Origin: Volvox africanus
Taxonomy: Eukaryota; Chlorophyta; Chlorophyceae; Chlamydomonadales; Volvocaceae
NCBI GenBank assembly: GCA_030268105.1
Contig: BSDZ01000032.1
Span: 124,001 to 188,000, forward strand
Direction: 5' to 3'
DNA: 64,000 nucleotides
Below are positions 47,626 through 61,929 of this stretch, piece by piece. The position numbers were made by a program, and so were the translations under genes. Numbering within the stretch: the first letter of the stretch is position 1; every line of letters starts with the position of its first letter. The notes under the pieces are model-generated. The model did not search any database and was not told the DNA's origin. It saw only the letters and a program-made list of their open reading frames with translations.

Positions 47626-48704
47626 TCATAAGAAGTACCCTGGGGCTTGACCCCGAAGCCTGGGACATGCGCTTCTAAAAGAACCCGAATTTTCTCTGCC
47701 ACCAAATACCGCGGTATATATAAACGACCAAACCGTCCCTCGTGCCCAACATAATGCTTTTAAATAGGCAATGGCCTTTGACTGTGCAGATTGTTTTATC
47801 CAAACCCCTACCTTTTTGCAACAACCAGCGCAATCTTGCACATACCTGGAAATCCGCTACTCGCATCAACGGCACGCCTCTCTCCTCCGCCATAAAGCTC
47901 GCTCCCACGCAGCCCCACGCCCCCGCCAGCCGCAAGTCCCCGCTTTGAACCCAAGTTGGGGGCGGGTTCTGCTTCCCATTCCAGTCCAAGGCGCTGCCGG
48001 AGTCAAACTCGGTCCTGCTTATGATCGACTCCACCCCGGGTACCGATGCTGACACCCTGGTATGGTCAGCGTGACCAGATGTAGCCCCATCCTTACCACC
48101 AAACCCAACATCACCACTTCCGTTGTACAGAGCTGCCAGGAAGCGTTTCCACATCCCGTGACATCCATCACGGCGGTATCCGCCACAGATGGGACCTGAC
48201 AGGTTACCATGCCGTGGGGGGATTCAGGTACACTCACACTTAGGTAAAATACACTGTTGTGGGATCACAAAGCTTAGGAAGGCTTATGGTACACAAAGGA
48301 TAACATCCCCAGGGACATTCAGTGGGGAAACATATCTTTTCGATCGTAATTCGCGCCAATATGTGCTTGTACGGCAGCTCCAACGCTATAACGCTATGAT
48401 CATGCCTCCACGCCCTCCACGACGTTTCGGTAAAATCTGCCCAGCCATCCAACACTCCATCACATGCTTTCAAGTTATAAGGTATTACATCTAACCACTA
48501 ACAACCACCACAGAAGGCATACAGCCGCAGCGAACACGCAGAGGAAGCATGGGGCCTAAAGCACCGTCCGTCCGCGTCAGGGCCTTCATGGCCAATCCAC
48601 CAGGAAGCCAGGGACAGACAGCGCGACGTACCGTATCGCAGCAGGAGGCAGGGGGCCCCGGGAAGATTAGGCGCCGGACGTGTAGCCGCTAGATCCCTCG
48701 TCAT
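47626..48704 (-). CDS. Four-exon unknown gene, unit 5 copy
   Basis: Same model, with the silent Val codon change at 48032. Confidence 0.48.
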
Positions 48705-50694
48705 GTTGAATAACTGCCCTTCTCGCAACACTTCCAGTATCTAACTTGAACGTTTCTTAATCCATCATCTCTTTTGCGTGGATGCCTGGAATGGGCAATG
48801 GAGGGTGGGCCTTCGTAAAACAATGGCGGGAGCGTACGTCGCGCTAGCATGCGAACAGCAGGATGAATTCCCATCCAAAGCGACTCGCAGCCACAATAGC
48901 CCACAGAGGCGCGCACCCATGCACACACACACGCACACACACACACACATGCACACACACACACACATGCACACGCACGCACCTACAGAACGGCGCCGCT
49001 TCCCTCAGCCCGCTCTGCGTCCTCCTCTTCCATCGCCAAGGTATCACTATCATTCGCCGACCGAACGGTGGACCCCCCCGTGATCCCCCAGGATCCCTCA
49101 GAACCCCCCAGCGCGGGGGGCAGACTGGCCAGGCGGTTGAAGGAGAGGTTGAGCACACCCAGATGCTGGGGGGTGATGCCTGCGGGGCAGGACGGGAAAG
49201 GGTACCGCATACAGGTCCGAGGGATACAGTCCGAGGGACTGTCATCATTCGGGCCTCAGGATGAGCGCTGATCGAAAGGAGGCACCTGTGTGTGTAGGAT
49301 AGGGGGGTACATCACCCGTGGCCACTAACCTGGCAGTCCCTACCTTCCCCGGTGTTTCGGGGCACCCTCATCCAGTCTCCCATGCCGACTTCTCCGAAAT
49401 CAGTGGTTTTCCCAGGTTCAGCACCCACCACCAGCATCCTGTGTGTGTGAATTTGTGGATGTGCCGCAGCAGGAGGATGAGGGTGCACATAATGGGGAGT
49501 GGCGGACCCCAAACTGCCAAAAGAAGAGACTTCTCTCACCCTCTGCTAACGTCTCAATGTCGTTGCCGGACGCATTAAATACCACCAGGCCATCCAGTTT
49601 GAGCACCTCGGCCGGTACGGAACTCCAGCCATTGTGCCACACATCCGCCACATAGACAGCCTGGCACGGGCTGAGACGGAAGAACGGTGGAGAAGAGGCT
49701 GAGAGTGAAACCCCGCTTTACCCTTCCCCACCCACCCATTGTGTGTGTGTGTGTGTGTCTCGGGGGGGGGGAAGAGAGGAGTAAGGGGGTTATGCGGCCC
49801 CGTGATCCAGTTCCTATCCCCGCAGTTCCCATACTCCTGCGCTTCCGGGCTTCACAACATGTACATGCATACAACCCTGAAACCCTATCCTTAAGGCCCC
49901 TGAGAATGTCACACATGAGAATCTTACCTGAACGTCCGCAACAACTTGTCGTACGGCTACGACGCTGCGTACAAATCCTGAAGTTCGTTGCCGCCGCTCG
50001 GCTGCTCACGGATGCAGTAGCGATAAGTGTACGCCAGCGCCGATACCCGGACAAGTAAGGGGGCCCGGGCACAAGGAGGAGATTGCCGACACTGCAACGT
50101 GACGTGAGCAAGAGATAAAGCACTCAGGATCCGCTGTCAAAGCGTACAGAAAGCCCTCAACTAGCGTATGGCTACCACTGACATCTCGGTATCATCGTCC
50201 GCGCTCGAAGCGGACCAGGGCTCCGTGTGGCTCACCAGGGCCTCCCCAAGGTTGTCCAGGGTGACACGACCGCCTGTGCGACGACGTCGACGTGGTCTCT
50301 CGCGCTCCCTCTGTTTCCGCTTCCGCTGGCCGGCTTCGCCAGTCGCATTAGCGTCGTCTTGCGCGCATGCAGTGCTGTAATCGATTTTAACGATATATTG
50401 TTATTGCTCGCGTCCTCACCTCCATCCGGCGCCGCCAGTTGCTCCCGCTGCTGATCGGTTACCGCCAGCAGCGAATTGTTTGCCTCACTGGCGCTATCGT
50501 TGCCTCCATCAGAGTACCGCCGTCGCTTGCGACCGAACATATCAGTGGACGTTGCTGCGGTCGATGCGTCTCGGCCGAAAACCGAAAACCGACTCACCGA
50601 ACGCCAGGAAAAAACCGCTACCCTCGTCGTCATCGTCTTCCAACAGGACCCGTACATCGGGGGCTTCAAAAACCTCATCGTCGTTGCTGATCAT
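48701..50694 (-). CDS. LRR protein gene, unit 5 copy
   Basis: No difference from the unit 1 copy was seen in exons or introns. Confidence 0.58.
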
Positions 50695-53600
50695 GCACGG
50701 GACGGGTAGGAAAGAGAAAGAAGAGAACGAAAACGATATGGAACCCATAACGGGAGGTACCGCATGATAGCAGCAGGTTGTGAAGAAGGCAGGGTGTACA
50801 AATAATTCGGCGTGCGTGGGTGCATTCAGTTTAAAGTTTTCGTTTGGGTGGACGCATATATGTGTGCGTGGTGGGTACCTGTGTGAACCACCTGCTACTA
50901 CTCGCTGAATCGCAAGAGACTAAGTGGAACGCATCTAGCATTGCGTGAGAGACAGGGGAAAGGACAAGCGAGCGATTACACGCTTATCACAAATGCTAAC
51001 ATCCATTTCCTTCATTGTAATTTACCCCATTATGGATAACACGCGTATCATATAATTCATGCTGTTAACTTCATTTTAAAATCAGAATTCCTGCGTGGTA
51101 AAGCCCCAACCGGCCCGACTCTTGATGGGCCTTATCTAGCGCTGCGTATCTATACATGCATGGCAGCCGAATATCTATACACTGCACTAAAAAGCGCCGC
51201 CCTCTTATCCATCCCAACTTACAGGTCACGAGGGACTTGGTTTGATGGCCCAGCTGCACCTCTGACCCCCCTCCTGGCGCCTCCTCCCCGCTGAGTGCCT
51301 CCTGAAGGGGGCGTGGGCATGATGGACATCACAACGTTGAAGTGGAGGGTGGCAGCTTAATATGATGGGCAGTTTAGTTCAGCCGTGGATCTTAGCCGCT
51401 TCCCTAAGAGGATGGGTCATGTCGGGCGTGCTTCCATGTCCGCCCTCAAATATCTCCCTTGTCCGTAACTGGGCTGACGTTCATATATTTGGCAGTATAT
51501 GAGGGTTTTCGTTATGCCCAGCTCCGTATGAGATTGCGTTTAGGCCTTTGTGTGTTGAGAGGCAGCGTGCCACTGTCCAAAATCAGAACTGCACCCCAAA
51601 GCACCATGAGCCCTTCTTCCTTCTGATACTATAGTACAAATCTCCACTGCGTGAGTTTGGATCCTGCCGTCGCTTGCAACTTCACTTCCTCTACACAGCT
51701 GATGCCCGACGTGATAGCCCCGGAGAGCGATCGGTCACTGGCGCTGCACGAATCTCTCTGGTGGTGGCGATGGTTGCAGAAGGAGGATTGACCCGCTTAC
51801 GCAGTTTGTGGCTTCCGGACTGGGCGGCGCCCCCTCATCAGCTGGTCCAGTGGCAGATGCAGATCGCACAGGTAAGCTTCCTCAGCAGGTCCGCGATTGC
51901 CTCGACCATTTAGCCGATCTCGCCATCCACAGGCGATACCGTGTGTATAGTGTGTAAAATTCATTCGGCTTCTCAAGTCGTATAATAGTTAATGCCTGTA
52001 AAGGCCATGGCATGGATCTCAGTTCTCAGGCGTCGTAGCACCGTATTTCACCTCCTGGGTTCCGCCAGCCTACCGTCAGTGGCCATGCCCTCTTTACTGA
52101 CACATGCACTCCACTCATACCGATCGCAGATGGCCCCACTGGTGGCGCTCCGTATGGTTGACCACCACTACTTCTGGCGGCTGCCGGCACCCGTTGGTTG
52201 TCCGGAGGTGCAGGACAGACTGGAGGCGGCGGGGCCGGCAAGCCGCCGTGTCGACGATACAACGCTCGCAAACACTGCCAAGAGAGCAACCAGCAGCGTT
52301 GCCCCGAAACCGCCTCCGGCGACGGCGTGGAGGCGCGCCCGCTGACGCCCCGTCGCGGTAGTCAATGACGGGGGCGGCGACTTCCCTTCTGGGGCGCGGT
52401 GGTTGGTGAAGGTGCTCGGTCGCATTTTGCCCGTCTTCCCGAAACGAACAAGAAGCGTTCATCCCTAGGGACGAGACGCAGAAAGCCAAGAAGGGATGTG
52501 AACCGTGAAGCTGTTGCCGGCTGCGGTTCAGTCGCCCCAACGGCTCCCTCCAACGAGGCAGGAGGAGAAGAAATCGCTATTAGGGGCGTTATTCCGTTGT
52601 GCCACCTTGTTCCACCCAAGATGCCGCCCAGTCGTACGACGCGCCTCCTGGACGAGTTCTGGAAGGGATGAGTCAAAGCAGCTGCTGGAGATGCCTGGGG
52701 TATGAAATCGATTTTACCGTTAGATGTGAATTGATGGCTCGGCTCGCCTTGCATTAAGTGTTTTGCATTTGTTTGTTGGAATAAGGTTACGAGCAGACGA
52801 CGTCTCTAATAAAACAGTGTTTTACCGGTGGACTTCTTAGGTCAAGCCAAAGCCGGTGCGGGTCAGCTGGCGGTTGCCGCGAAGGGTTACCGGAGGTCCA
52901 AGGTTAAATGGATTGGTTGGTTACGGTCGAATGGATGGTGAACCAAATGTGGTTTCAGAGCGGGTCACTTCGGACAGGAACTTTAACAGGACTTCAAGTA
53001 TATGTATACTAGAGAATCAACCGGTTTTGCTAGGTATCTGCTGTGTCAGTCCAGTATCGCGAACCGTCGGCGGGGGCGATGGAATCAGAGGACGTAACGG
53101 GTGTCGCAGTGTGGCGCGGGCAACTTGCACTGTCTTTTCAGAGTGTCACCGTTGACTGCCTATTTTGGTTGGAAATTCATGTGATACTGTACGAGGCGTG
53201 TCAGACTCACAGCATTATTGAAAAGTTGTTTTCTGTGCGCTGATTTTCGATTTTCAAAGAACCTCAAAGTTTAGCTGGCCACTGCTGGCCTTCCCTTGCT
53301 TGCTGCTCTCAGGAGATGTCGGACGTCACTTTCGCGGGCATCTATCCAGAAAGCTGCAACTACAGCAACATTTCAATCATGCTGTCCTCAATAAGCGCTG
53401 ATGGTTGCGAGGAACAGATAACAGGCCTTGATGCGGTGTCTTGGGGACTGGCACGGTATTTTGCAATAAACACGTCTTTCCTATATAATCCAGTTAACCG
53501 ACCGTTGAAGCCGGGGTAAACTCTAACCGGTCGTTCGGATATGAAGCTTCCCATGGCCGCACCAGATAATCTAGTGCTAATAGATACCGGATTCATTTGG

Positions 53601-56003
53601 AGAGTAAGTGGGGCATGCTGGGCGTGTCTGGGGCGGTCGGTCGTCGATGATGCAGTGAGCCATTCATCCTCGATCCGCAGAGCTCATGGGCAACCAGTTT
53701 CAGCTTTCAGGAAGGGAGGGTAGCGTGCAGTATGGCCAAGCAAGCAGCTCCCACGCTAGAATTCTCCTTCTTTGGGATTAGAAGCTGACATTGGACCCCC
53801 GCACCAACCATCTGCTCCGTTGGTCCATCTCTGATCATGGCGGGCAAAAGCTTAATGGTAGGCTGGCCCAGGACGGGGCCGGGGACGGGGCCGGGGACGG
53901 GGGCGGGGACGGGGACGGGGACGGGGACGGGGACGGGGACGGGGACGGGGACGGGGACGGGGACGGGGACGGGGACGGGGACGGGGACGGGGGCGGGGGC
54001 GGGGGCGGGGATGGGATTGGGGCTTCCCTCCTCCATCTCGGATGCTGAGATGACTGCTGTCCTGGAGGCCATGAGCCCCAATAAGGCGGATCTCAAGCGT
54101 ACCTCTCAGTGCACGGGTTGCCGGAGAGACTTCGCAAGCACTTGACAGCTGTGCTGCTGCCGGCAATCTGAGGGCCACCATAGATGATAGATAAGACGCT
54201 GAGGCAACTATATCAATATATCTTATATCTTGTTATGGGGCTTTTGTCGATCGAAATTGTTAGTTGCCAAGCCCTTGCTTGCATCGGCTGGCAGTATGTA
54301 ACGGCTCCCCATAAAGGTTACATGCGCTCCTTGTAACGCCATGCCTGCTCCACGCAGCAGCCCATTATATTGTCAAGATACATCTATCTACCGTTCTAAC
54401 ATCGGCAAGTGCGTACTTAGTGATAAATATTAACCGGTCAGCCCTGCATAGAATTCCTAGCAGGAAATCTATCATGGCTGCCAGTGGTTCACCCCCACAG
54501 TCAGCCTGCTGATCAATCTTGCTTATCCCCAGAAATAAACTGCAAATAATACATTACGTAGATCAACCATTTTATTAACAGAATAACCAGAAGAATCGCT
54601 GGTCCCAGAGAAACGGACTCGTGGAAAGGAAGGGTGTGGCGGCAGGTTATGGCTCAGTAGCCGTACAACACAAAACGCGCGCTACAGTTTTGATACTGCC
54701 TATGTACAGTAGTACGATCACCTAATTTTGTACGACCGCAATTCATGTCAATTAAAGCCTATCATCATGACTTTCAACGTTTAACGTTCTTACTAAGACA
54801 TAAGCTGCTGCGGTGTTTTTGTGGAATGAATGGTGGTAAGTGAGGGCTGCGGTGAGCTGCATTCACGGTCCATGCTTGACCTGTACCGGGTGCGGCGGTA
54901 TCCCCCACACGACTACACAAGGATAACAAATGGCGCATGTGTGAAAGCATGAGTGCGTTACACATCATTGTGAGTACAGCATCAGGGATACTTCCCACAT
55001 TAGCAACTATACCCGCTTTCATCGCACCGACGGCTCCACCATCCAGTGCCATGCACTACCGTGTGTCCCACATGCCTCGTGCCCAACACAAGCCTTAAGA
55101 ACGGCACCTGGTCCCCATCCGCCGGGATATGCCCGTTTGCCAGTGGTCGGTGAAGGTGCGACAAACACCGCACCCTACAACCACGATATCACCCTGAACA
55201 GGATGGACGGAATACTGGGAATGAAGCCTTCCAGGCTACCCATATCTGCAGCTAAGAGACCTCGGAATGACTCGGACCGAATGAAGCCCGAAGCAGACGG
55301 ACCCGCACTGGACTAATGTAAAACATTGTGCCTTCCATATCACACAAACTTAGGAAACAGCACAATTTAGTTAAGCCAGGCCAAGCAGGTCGGAGACGAC
55401 CGCACTCCGCTGTAGGCTGCCGAACTTGAAAACAAACTTGAACAAACAACAGGACATCACCATATCCCAATCACCGACTTGGGCCGATCAGAAGGGCAAA
55501 TGTCCGCACGCTTTTCTCCCGCTAGTTTGGCGTTACTACAGCGGTTCGTCTGGTTGCCTCACATGTACTGCACGCAGAAAATATATACCTAATGCTGTGG
55601 GCAAATGAAAGGGATGCGACGAAACAGGTCCCCTCATGCCCCCATCGGCAAGCCCAAAACAGTTGTTGCAATGGCGCTGTTGTGGTGTGCGCTTGCTGAG
55701 GCTATGGAAGCGTGGTTTGCCCCGCAAACCAACAAGCCAACCTCTAGCGTTAGCCGCCATCGGCAGATTAATCGTTGCAAACACCGTGGAACGAATTTTT
55801 CGCTGTCCCAAACACACATATTTGTTTCAATCAGATACTTATCCAAGAACCTATCCTAAAATCCATAGACATCCAAATTGATGCATAAAAAACTAGACCT
55901 CAACCTTGTTTCCCAGATTTGGTACCGGCTCAAACCGTATTCAACTCGCGTCAATGCTCTCAATTTGGCTTTAGTTAACGCAACTAATACAATTGCTTAG
56001 CAA

Positions 56004-57548
56004 TTACCTCCGCCATTTGCAACCTGTTTGCAGCTGCGAGCTGGCTGAGGGCGACGAAGCTACCACCTCGCAAAGTGACCACCCCATCCAGACCGCCCAG
56101 ACGCTTAAGGGGACATCCCCAACCCCCCCCCCAACCAAGCTCTCAACCATGTGTGCACTTCCTACCGTGGCAGCGTTAGCGCATTGCCGGCCGTCACTGT
56201 CCCCGCCATCTCGCCCGCCCATTTCATACTGGCCCTCCTGATTCCCCCGGCCATACTCCCCAGCGCGGCCCTGCTGCGTCTCGGGCACCTTCGAAACACT
56301 TTTTGAAGCTTCACAGGGCACCACAGCAATGCTTGCGGCATACCCCACTGACAAAATGCCCACGTCTCGAGGTGCGAGCGGCAAATTTGGCAATAGCCTG
56401 GCAGGCGGCGCCACCATGGGGCGCTGCATCTCGCTCCCCTCATCCAGGCAGCGTGAACCAGTGGCCCCCTCTCTGCTGGAGCCTTCACGCTGAAACTGGA
56501 GCTCCTGTGCGGCGGTGGAGATGCTGGGCGCTGTAGACGGCCAGCTGTTCGGCAGCTTACTGCGACTCAGATGGGAAAAGCGTCTCCTCGCTTCCTCCAG
56601 CGCGGCCATCATCCGTCGGCGACCAGCCGCGGCACGAGCCAGCGCCAAAGCGTGAACTGAATCCGTGCATAACAAACCACCCTCTGAGCTGAAAGCTGCC
56701 ACGGGAGGGATAAGCCAGAATAATGGAGATACAAGACGGTACTTCTGCTTAACATGTCCGCCGACAGGTTGGCCAGACTTCGGCGCTACCGTTGGAAAAG
56801 GAGTATTGCCCACAAAGGATGTGATGAAAGAGCTGGAGGGGAAACAGCCAGATGCATCGCTAATGGAAGCGTCCATTTCCACTGCCTGTGCCAAATCAGC
56901 ATTAGCGATGGGCGCTGGAGCTATTGCACCGCCCGAAATGCAACATGACGCAAAGTAAGCTGGCGTGACCGGAAGAGGGGGCGTGCCTGCATCCATCAAA
57001 ACCAGCACTTCCACAGTAGCCGCAGAACAGATAATTGCGCCGCTTGTTTGAAACGTCACACTCTTGGCCTTTCAACGACCTTCACAGGCTGCCTTCGGCT
57101 GTGAAAGAGCAGAGCGCCTTGACAGGCGGCCCGCTGGCCGGAGCTGCCCACGGGGTGGGTCCAGTATCATAAAAGACGGAGTATGAATGCTATGCGGGCT
57201 ATGAAGGCTGCACGGCTCATAACCGCCTGCAAGTCGGTCATCGTCGCTCCAGTCTGAACTACTGGGAAAGCACCTGCCGTCGCTGTCTCTATCACTGTCG
57301 GCGTGTGAGCTGCCTTGACTGCTGGAGGCGCTGCCCCCGGTGCTGCACGTGGAGCCCATATCGCCGCGCTCATCGACCAGACAGCAAGTACTACTACTGA
57401 TGTAGCTGCAGATCATAGTGCCATGCGCGCCACCCAGCGCTGGCACGTGGCATGTTGATGGCGAGGCCGGAACAACGGGCTGTGCTGCTGCTGCAACGTC
57501 TAAATGATCCTCATAATATTGTCGTTGATAAGGACATGTATTAAGCGC
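56004..57548 (-). CDS. Long Ser/Ala/Gly-rich frame, unit 6 copy
   Basis: TGA at 57074-57072. The private A at 56875 changes Thr to Met (AVETDASI to AVEMDASI), the only amino-acid difference seen among the six copies. Confidence 0.48.
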
Positions 57549-58325
57549 TTACATCTGCGGCGAAGAGCACGAAATTAGCAGCATCCCATCACAGACATAA
57601 CGATAAAGAGGACAACAGGCATATGTATACTGAATCTAATAATCAAGACGATATCAAACGCATTACATCTTCGTCCCTGAAGATTACAGCGCCACCATCG
57701 AGACGCCGACACCCCGTGACTCACCCGTGTGCTCTAATCCCTAGGCGCTGACATATGATGTTATGAAGATAGGTCAATCCAGCCCAAATGAAGCACAGTA
57801 ATAATGTATTGGCAAGATTCATACCGCCAACACCGCCTCCTGCAGCCAACAGCTCACCATGTAATAACAATGATGTTAACGTTCATTTAGCTCAAGTTGG
57901 AGTGAATAGGGTTATTAAGTGTTACATCATCATTGCGCCCAGGATGTGGGAGGTGATCGCAAAGCTCAAAAAGGTAATATCGTGCTCAGTGAACGTATTA
58001 AACGGCGTTATTCATGGATAATGAAAAGATGATCATCCGACACATTTTCTGTTCAGCCGCACGCGAAGCGAAATTAATTTAAAAGGAGGTCTATACCAAT
58101 CCATCACATCGGACCATGTCGTAAATCCCATTGAAAGTATGGAAAGTTGTAACAGACCTAAATTTAGGCAATAGAAACAACGCTCTATGCCGCACGTTCG
58201 CCTGCGAAAGTCCACTGCGAAAATTTTCATTTCGACGGCCGCCTGTTATGATACACATTTGATATTTTGCCGTCTAGCACCATATCATCACGTAACGTGC
58301 TGACCTTAAACCGATGACTGAAAGA

Positions 58326-58709
58326 TCACAGAGGATGATGCCGTTTTAGCATTACGTACATGCGCAAACAACGCCTTCCCAAAGGCATGGCTGCTACGAC
58401 CTGGCAGGTAGCGTCCCTGTTGACCGCCATATGTAGCTTCACACGGCCAACCCGGGGGAGCAAACTTTTAAGCCGCGCGCTTGCTCGATCCTGCAATCCA
58501 AGCGAATCCACAGAACGACGTTGGTTGAATTCGGCCTTAATCAGGCATAGTAGAAGTATGGCACTCACTTGGAGCATGCAGGCAGACTGCCGTTGTCTCT
58601 TCAAAGTCGTTTCCCCCTGAAACCCTATCCTTAAGGCCCCTGAGAATGTCACACATGAGAATCTTACCTGAACGCCATAACTAACAAAACAAAGGATGCG
58701 ATGGCTCAG
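58326..58709 (-). CDS. Small spliced gene, unit 6 copy
   Basis: No difference from unit 1 was seen. Confidence 0.4.
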   Translation of the reverse strand: MSHRILCFVSYGVQVRFSCVTFSGALRIGFQGETTLKRQRQSACMLQVSAILLLCLIKAEFNQRRSVDSLGLQDRASARLKSLLPRVGRVKLHMAVNRDATCQVVAAMPLGRRCLRMYVMLKRHHPL

Positions 58710-58860
58710 TCAGTGAGATCGTCCCGCGCGAACTGGTAGCAACCGAAGTCGCTTACTCTACTACTTCTCTGTTCTCGTACCTAGCACCGTCCTTGAACAC
58801 CCAGACTATAGGGAGCCTTTTGCTGCGTCACATGCCTGGAGTATTTCAAGATTTCGAGGT

Positions 58861-59939
58861 TCATAAGAAGTACCCTGGGGCTTGACCCCGAAGCCTGGGA
58901 CATGCGCTTCTAAAAGAACCCGAATTTTCTCTGCCACCAAATACCGCGGTATATATAAACGACCAAACCGTCCCTCGTGCCCAACATAATGCTTTTAAAT
59001 AGGCAATGGCCTTTGACTGTGCAGATTGTTTTATCCAAACCCCTACCTTTTTGCAACAACCAGCGCAATCTTGCACATACCTGGAAATCCGCTACTCGCA
59101 TCAACGGCACGCCTCTCTCCTCCGCCATAAAGCTCGCTCCCACGCAGCCCCACGCCCCCGCCAGCCGCAAGTCCCCGCTTTGAACCCAAGTTGGGGGCGG
59201 GTTCTGCTTCCCATTCCAGTCCAAGGCGCTGCCGGAGTCAAACTCGGTCCTGCTTATGATCGACTCCACCCCGGGTACCGATGCTGACACCCTGGTATGG
59301 TCAGCGTGACCAGATGTAGCCCCATCCTTACCACCAAACCCAACATCACCACTTCCGTTGTACAGAGCTGCCAGGAAGCGTTTCCACATCCCGTGACATC
59401 CATCACGGCGGTATCCGCCACAGATGGGACCTGACAGGTTACCATGCCGTGGGGGGATTCAGGTACACTCACACTTAGGTAAAATACACTGTTGTGGGAT
59501 CACAAAGCTTAGGAAGGCTTATGGTACACAAAGGATAACATCCCCAGGGACATTCAGTGGGGAAACATATCTTTTCGATCGTAATTCGCGCCAATATGTG
59601 CTTGTACGGCAGCTCCAACGCTATAACGCTATGATCATGCCTCCACGCCCTCCACGACGTTTCGGTAAAATCTGCCCAGCCATCCAACACTCCATCACAT
59701 GCTTTCAAGTTATAAGGTATTACATCTAACCACTAACAACCACCACAGAAGGCATACAGCCGCAGCGAACACGCAGAGGAAGCATGGGGCCTAAAGCACC
59801 GTCCGTCCGCGTCAGGGCCTTCATGGCCAATCCACCAGGAAGCCAGGGACAGACAGCGCGACGTACCGTATCGCAGCAGGAGGCAGGGGGCCCCGGGAAG
59901 ATTAGGCGCCGGACGTGTAGCCGCTAGATCCCTCGTCAT
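58861..59939 (-). CDS. Four-exon unknown gene, unit 6 copy
   Basis: Same model, with the silent Val codon change at 59267, shared with unit 5. Confidence 0.48.
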
Positions 59940-61929
59940 GTTGAATAACTGCCCTTCTCGCAACACTTCCAGTATCTAACTTGAACGTTTCTTAATCCAT
60001 CATCTCTTTTGCGTGGATGCCTGGAATGGGCAATGGAGGGTGGGCCTTCGTAAAACAATGGCGGGAGCGTACGTCGCGCTAGCATGCGAACAGCAGGATG
60101 AATTCCCATCCAAAGCGACTCGCAGCCACAATAGCCCACAGAGGCGCGCACCCATGCACACACACACGCACACACACACACACATGCACACACACACACA
60201 CATGCACACGCACGCACCTACAGAACGGCGCCGCTTCCCTCAGCCCGCTCTGCGTCCTCCTCTTCCATCGCCAAGGTATCACTATCATTCGCCGACCGAA
60301 CGGTGGACCCCCCCGTGATCCCCCAGGATCCCTCAGAACCCCCCAGCGCGGGGGGCAGACTGGCCAGGCGGTTGAAGGAGAGGTTGAGCACACCCAGATG
60401 CTGGGGGGTGATGCCTGCGGGGCAGGACGGGAAAGGGTACCGCATACAGGTCCGAGGGATACAGTCCGAGGGACTGTCATCATTCGGGCCTCAGGATGAG
60501 CGCTGATCGAAAGGAGGCACCTGTGTGTGTAGGATAGGGGGGTACATCACCCGTGGCCACTAACCTGGCAGTCCCTACCTTCCCCGGTGTTTCGGGGCAC
60601 CCTCATCCAGTCTCCCATGCCGACTTCTCCGAAATCAGTGGTTTTCCCAGGTTCAGCACCCACCACCAGCATCCTGTGTGTGTGAATTTGTGGATGTGCC
60701 GCAGCAGGAGGATGAGGGTGCACATAATGGGGAGTGGCGGACCCCAAACTGCCAAAAGAAGAGACTTCTCTCACCCTCTGCTAACGTCTCAATGTCGTTG
60801 CCGGACGCATTAAATACCACCAGGCCATCCAGTTTGAGCACCTCGGCCGGTACGGAACTCCAGCCATTGTGCCACACATCCGCCACATAGACAGCCTGGC
60901 ACGGGCTGAGACGGAAGAACGGTGGAGAAGAGGCTGAGAGTGAAACCCCGCTTTACCCTTCCCCACCCACCCATTGTGTGTGTGTGTGTGTGTCTCGGGG
61001 GGGGGGAAGAGAGGAGTAAGGGGGTTATGCGGCCCCGTGATCCAGTTCCTATCCCCGCAGTTCCCATACTCCTGCGCTTCCGGGCTTCACAACATGTACA
61101 TGCATACAACCCTGAAACCCTATCCTTAAGGCCCCTGAGAATGTCACACATGAGAATCTTACCTGAACGTCCGCAACAACTTGTCGTACGGCTACGACGC
61201 TGCGTACAAATCCTGAAGTTCGTTGCCGCCGCTCGGCTGCTCACGGATGCAGTAGCGATAAGTGTACGCCAGCGCCGATACCCGGACAAGTAAGGGGGCC
61301 CGGGCACAAGGAGGAGATTGCCGACACTGCAACGTGACGTGAGCAAGAGATAAAGCACTCAGGATCCGCTGTCAAAGCGTACAGAAAGCCCTCAACTAGC
61401 GTATGGCTACCACTGACATCTCGGTATCATCGTCCGCGCTCGAAGCGGACCAGGGCTCCGTGTGGCTCACCAGGGCCTCCCCAAGGTTGTCCAGGGTGAC
61501 ACGACCGCCTGTGCGACGACGTCGACGTGGTCTCTCGCGCTCCCTCTGTTTCCGCTTCCGCTGGCCGGCTTCGCCAGTCGCATTAGCGTCGTCTTGCGCG
61601 CATGCAGTGCTGTAATCGATTTTAACGATATATTGTTATTGCTCGCGTCCTCACCTCCATCCGGCGCCGCCAGTTGCTCCCGCTGCTGATCGGTTACCGC
61701 CAGCAGCGAATTGTTTGCCTCACTGGCGCTATCGTTGCCTCCATCAGAGTACCGCCGTCGCTTGCGACCGAACATATCAGTGGACGTTGCTGCGGTCGAT
61801 GCGTCTCGGCCGAAAACCGAAAACCGACTCACCGAACGCCAGGAAAAAACCGCTACCCTCGTCGTCATCGTCTTCCAACAGGACCCGTACATCGGGGGCT
61901 TCAAAAACCTCATCGTCGTTGCTGATCAT
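59936..61929 (-). CDS. LRR protein gene, unit 6 copy
   Basis: No difference from the unit 1 copy was seen. This is the copy nearest the array edge. Unit 3 has no copy because of the deletion. Confidence 0.58.

Larger units (their letters stand above)
40289..51523. repeat. Tandem unit 5 (complete, 11235 bp)
   Basis: It has the short CA and 10-G forms like unit 1, the A/C pair at unit 3409/3415 like units 3 and 4, and C at 48032 (unit 7744) shared only with unit 6. The private T at 44080 removes a TAA on the plus strand, opening a 77-codon frame at 43902-44135 that is absent from every other copy; I regard that frame as fortuitous. Confidence 0.95.
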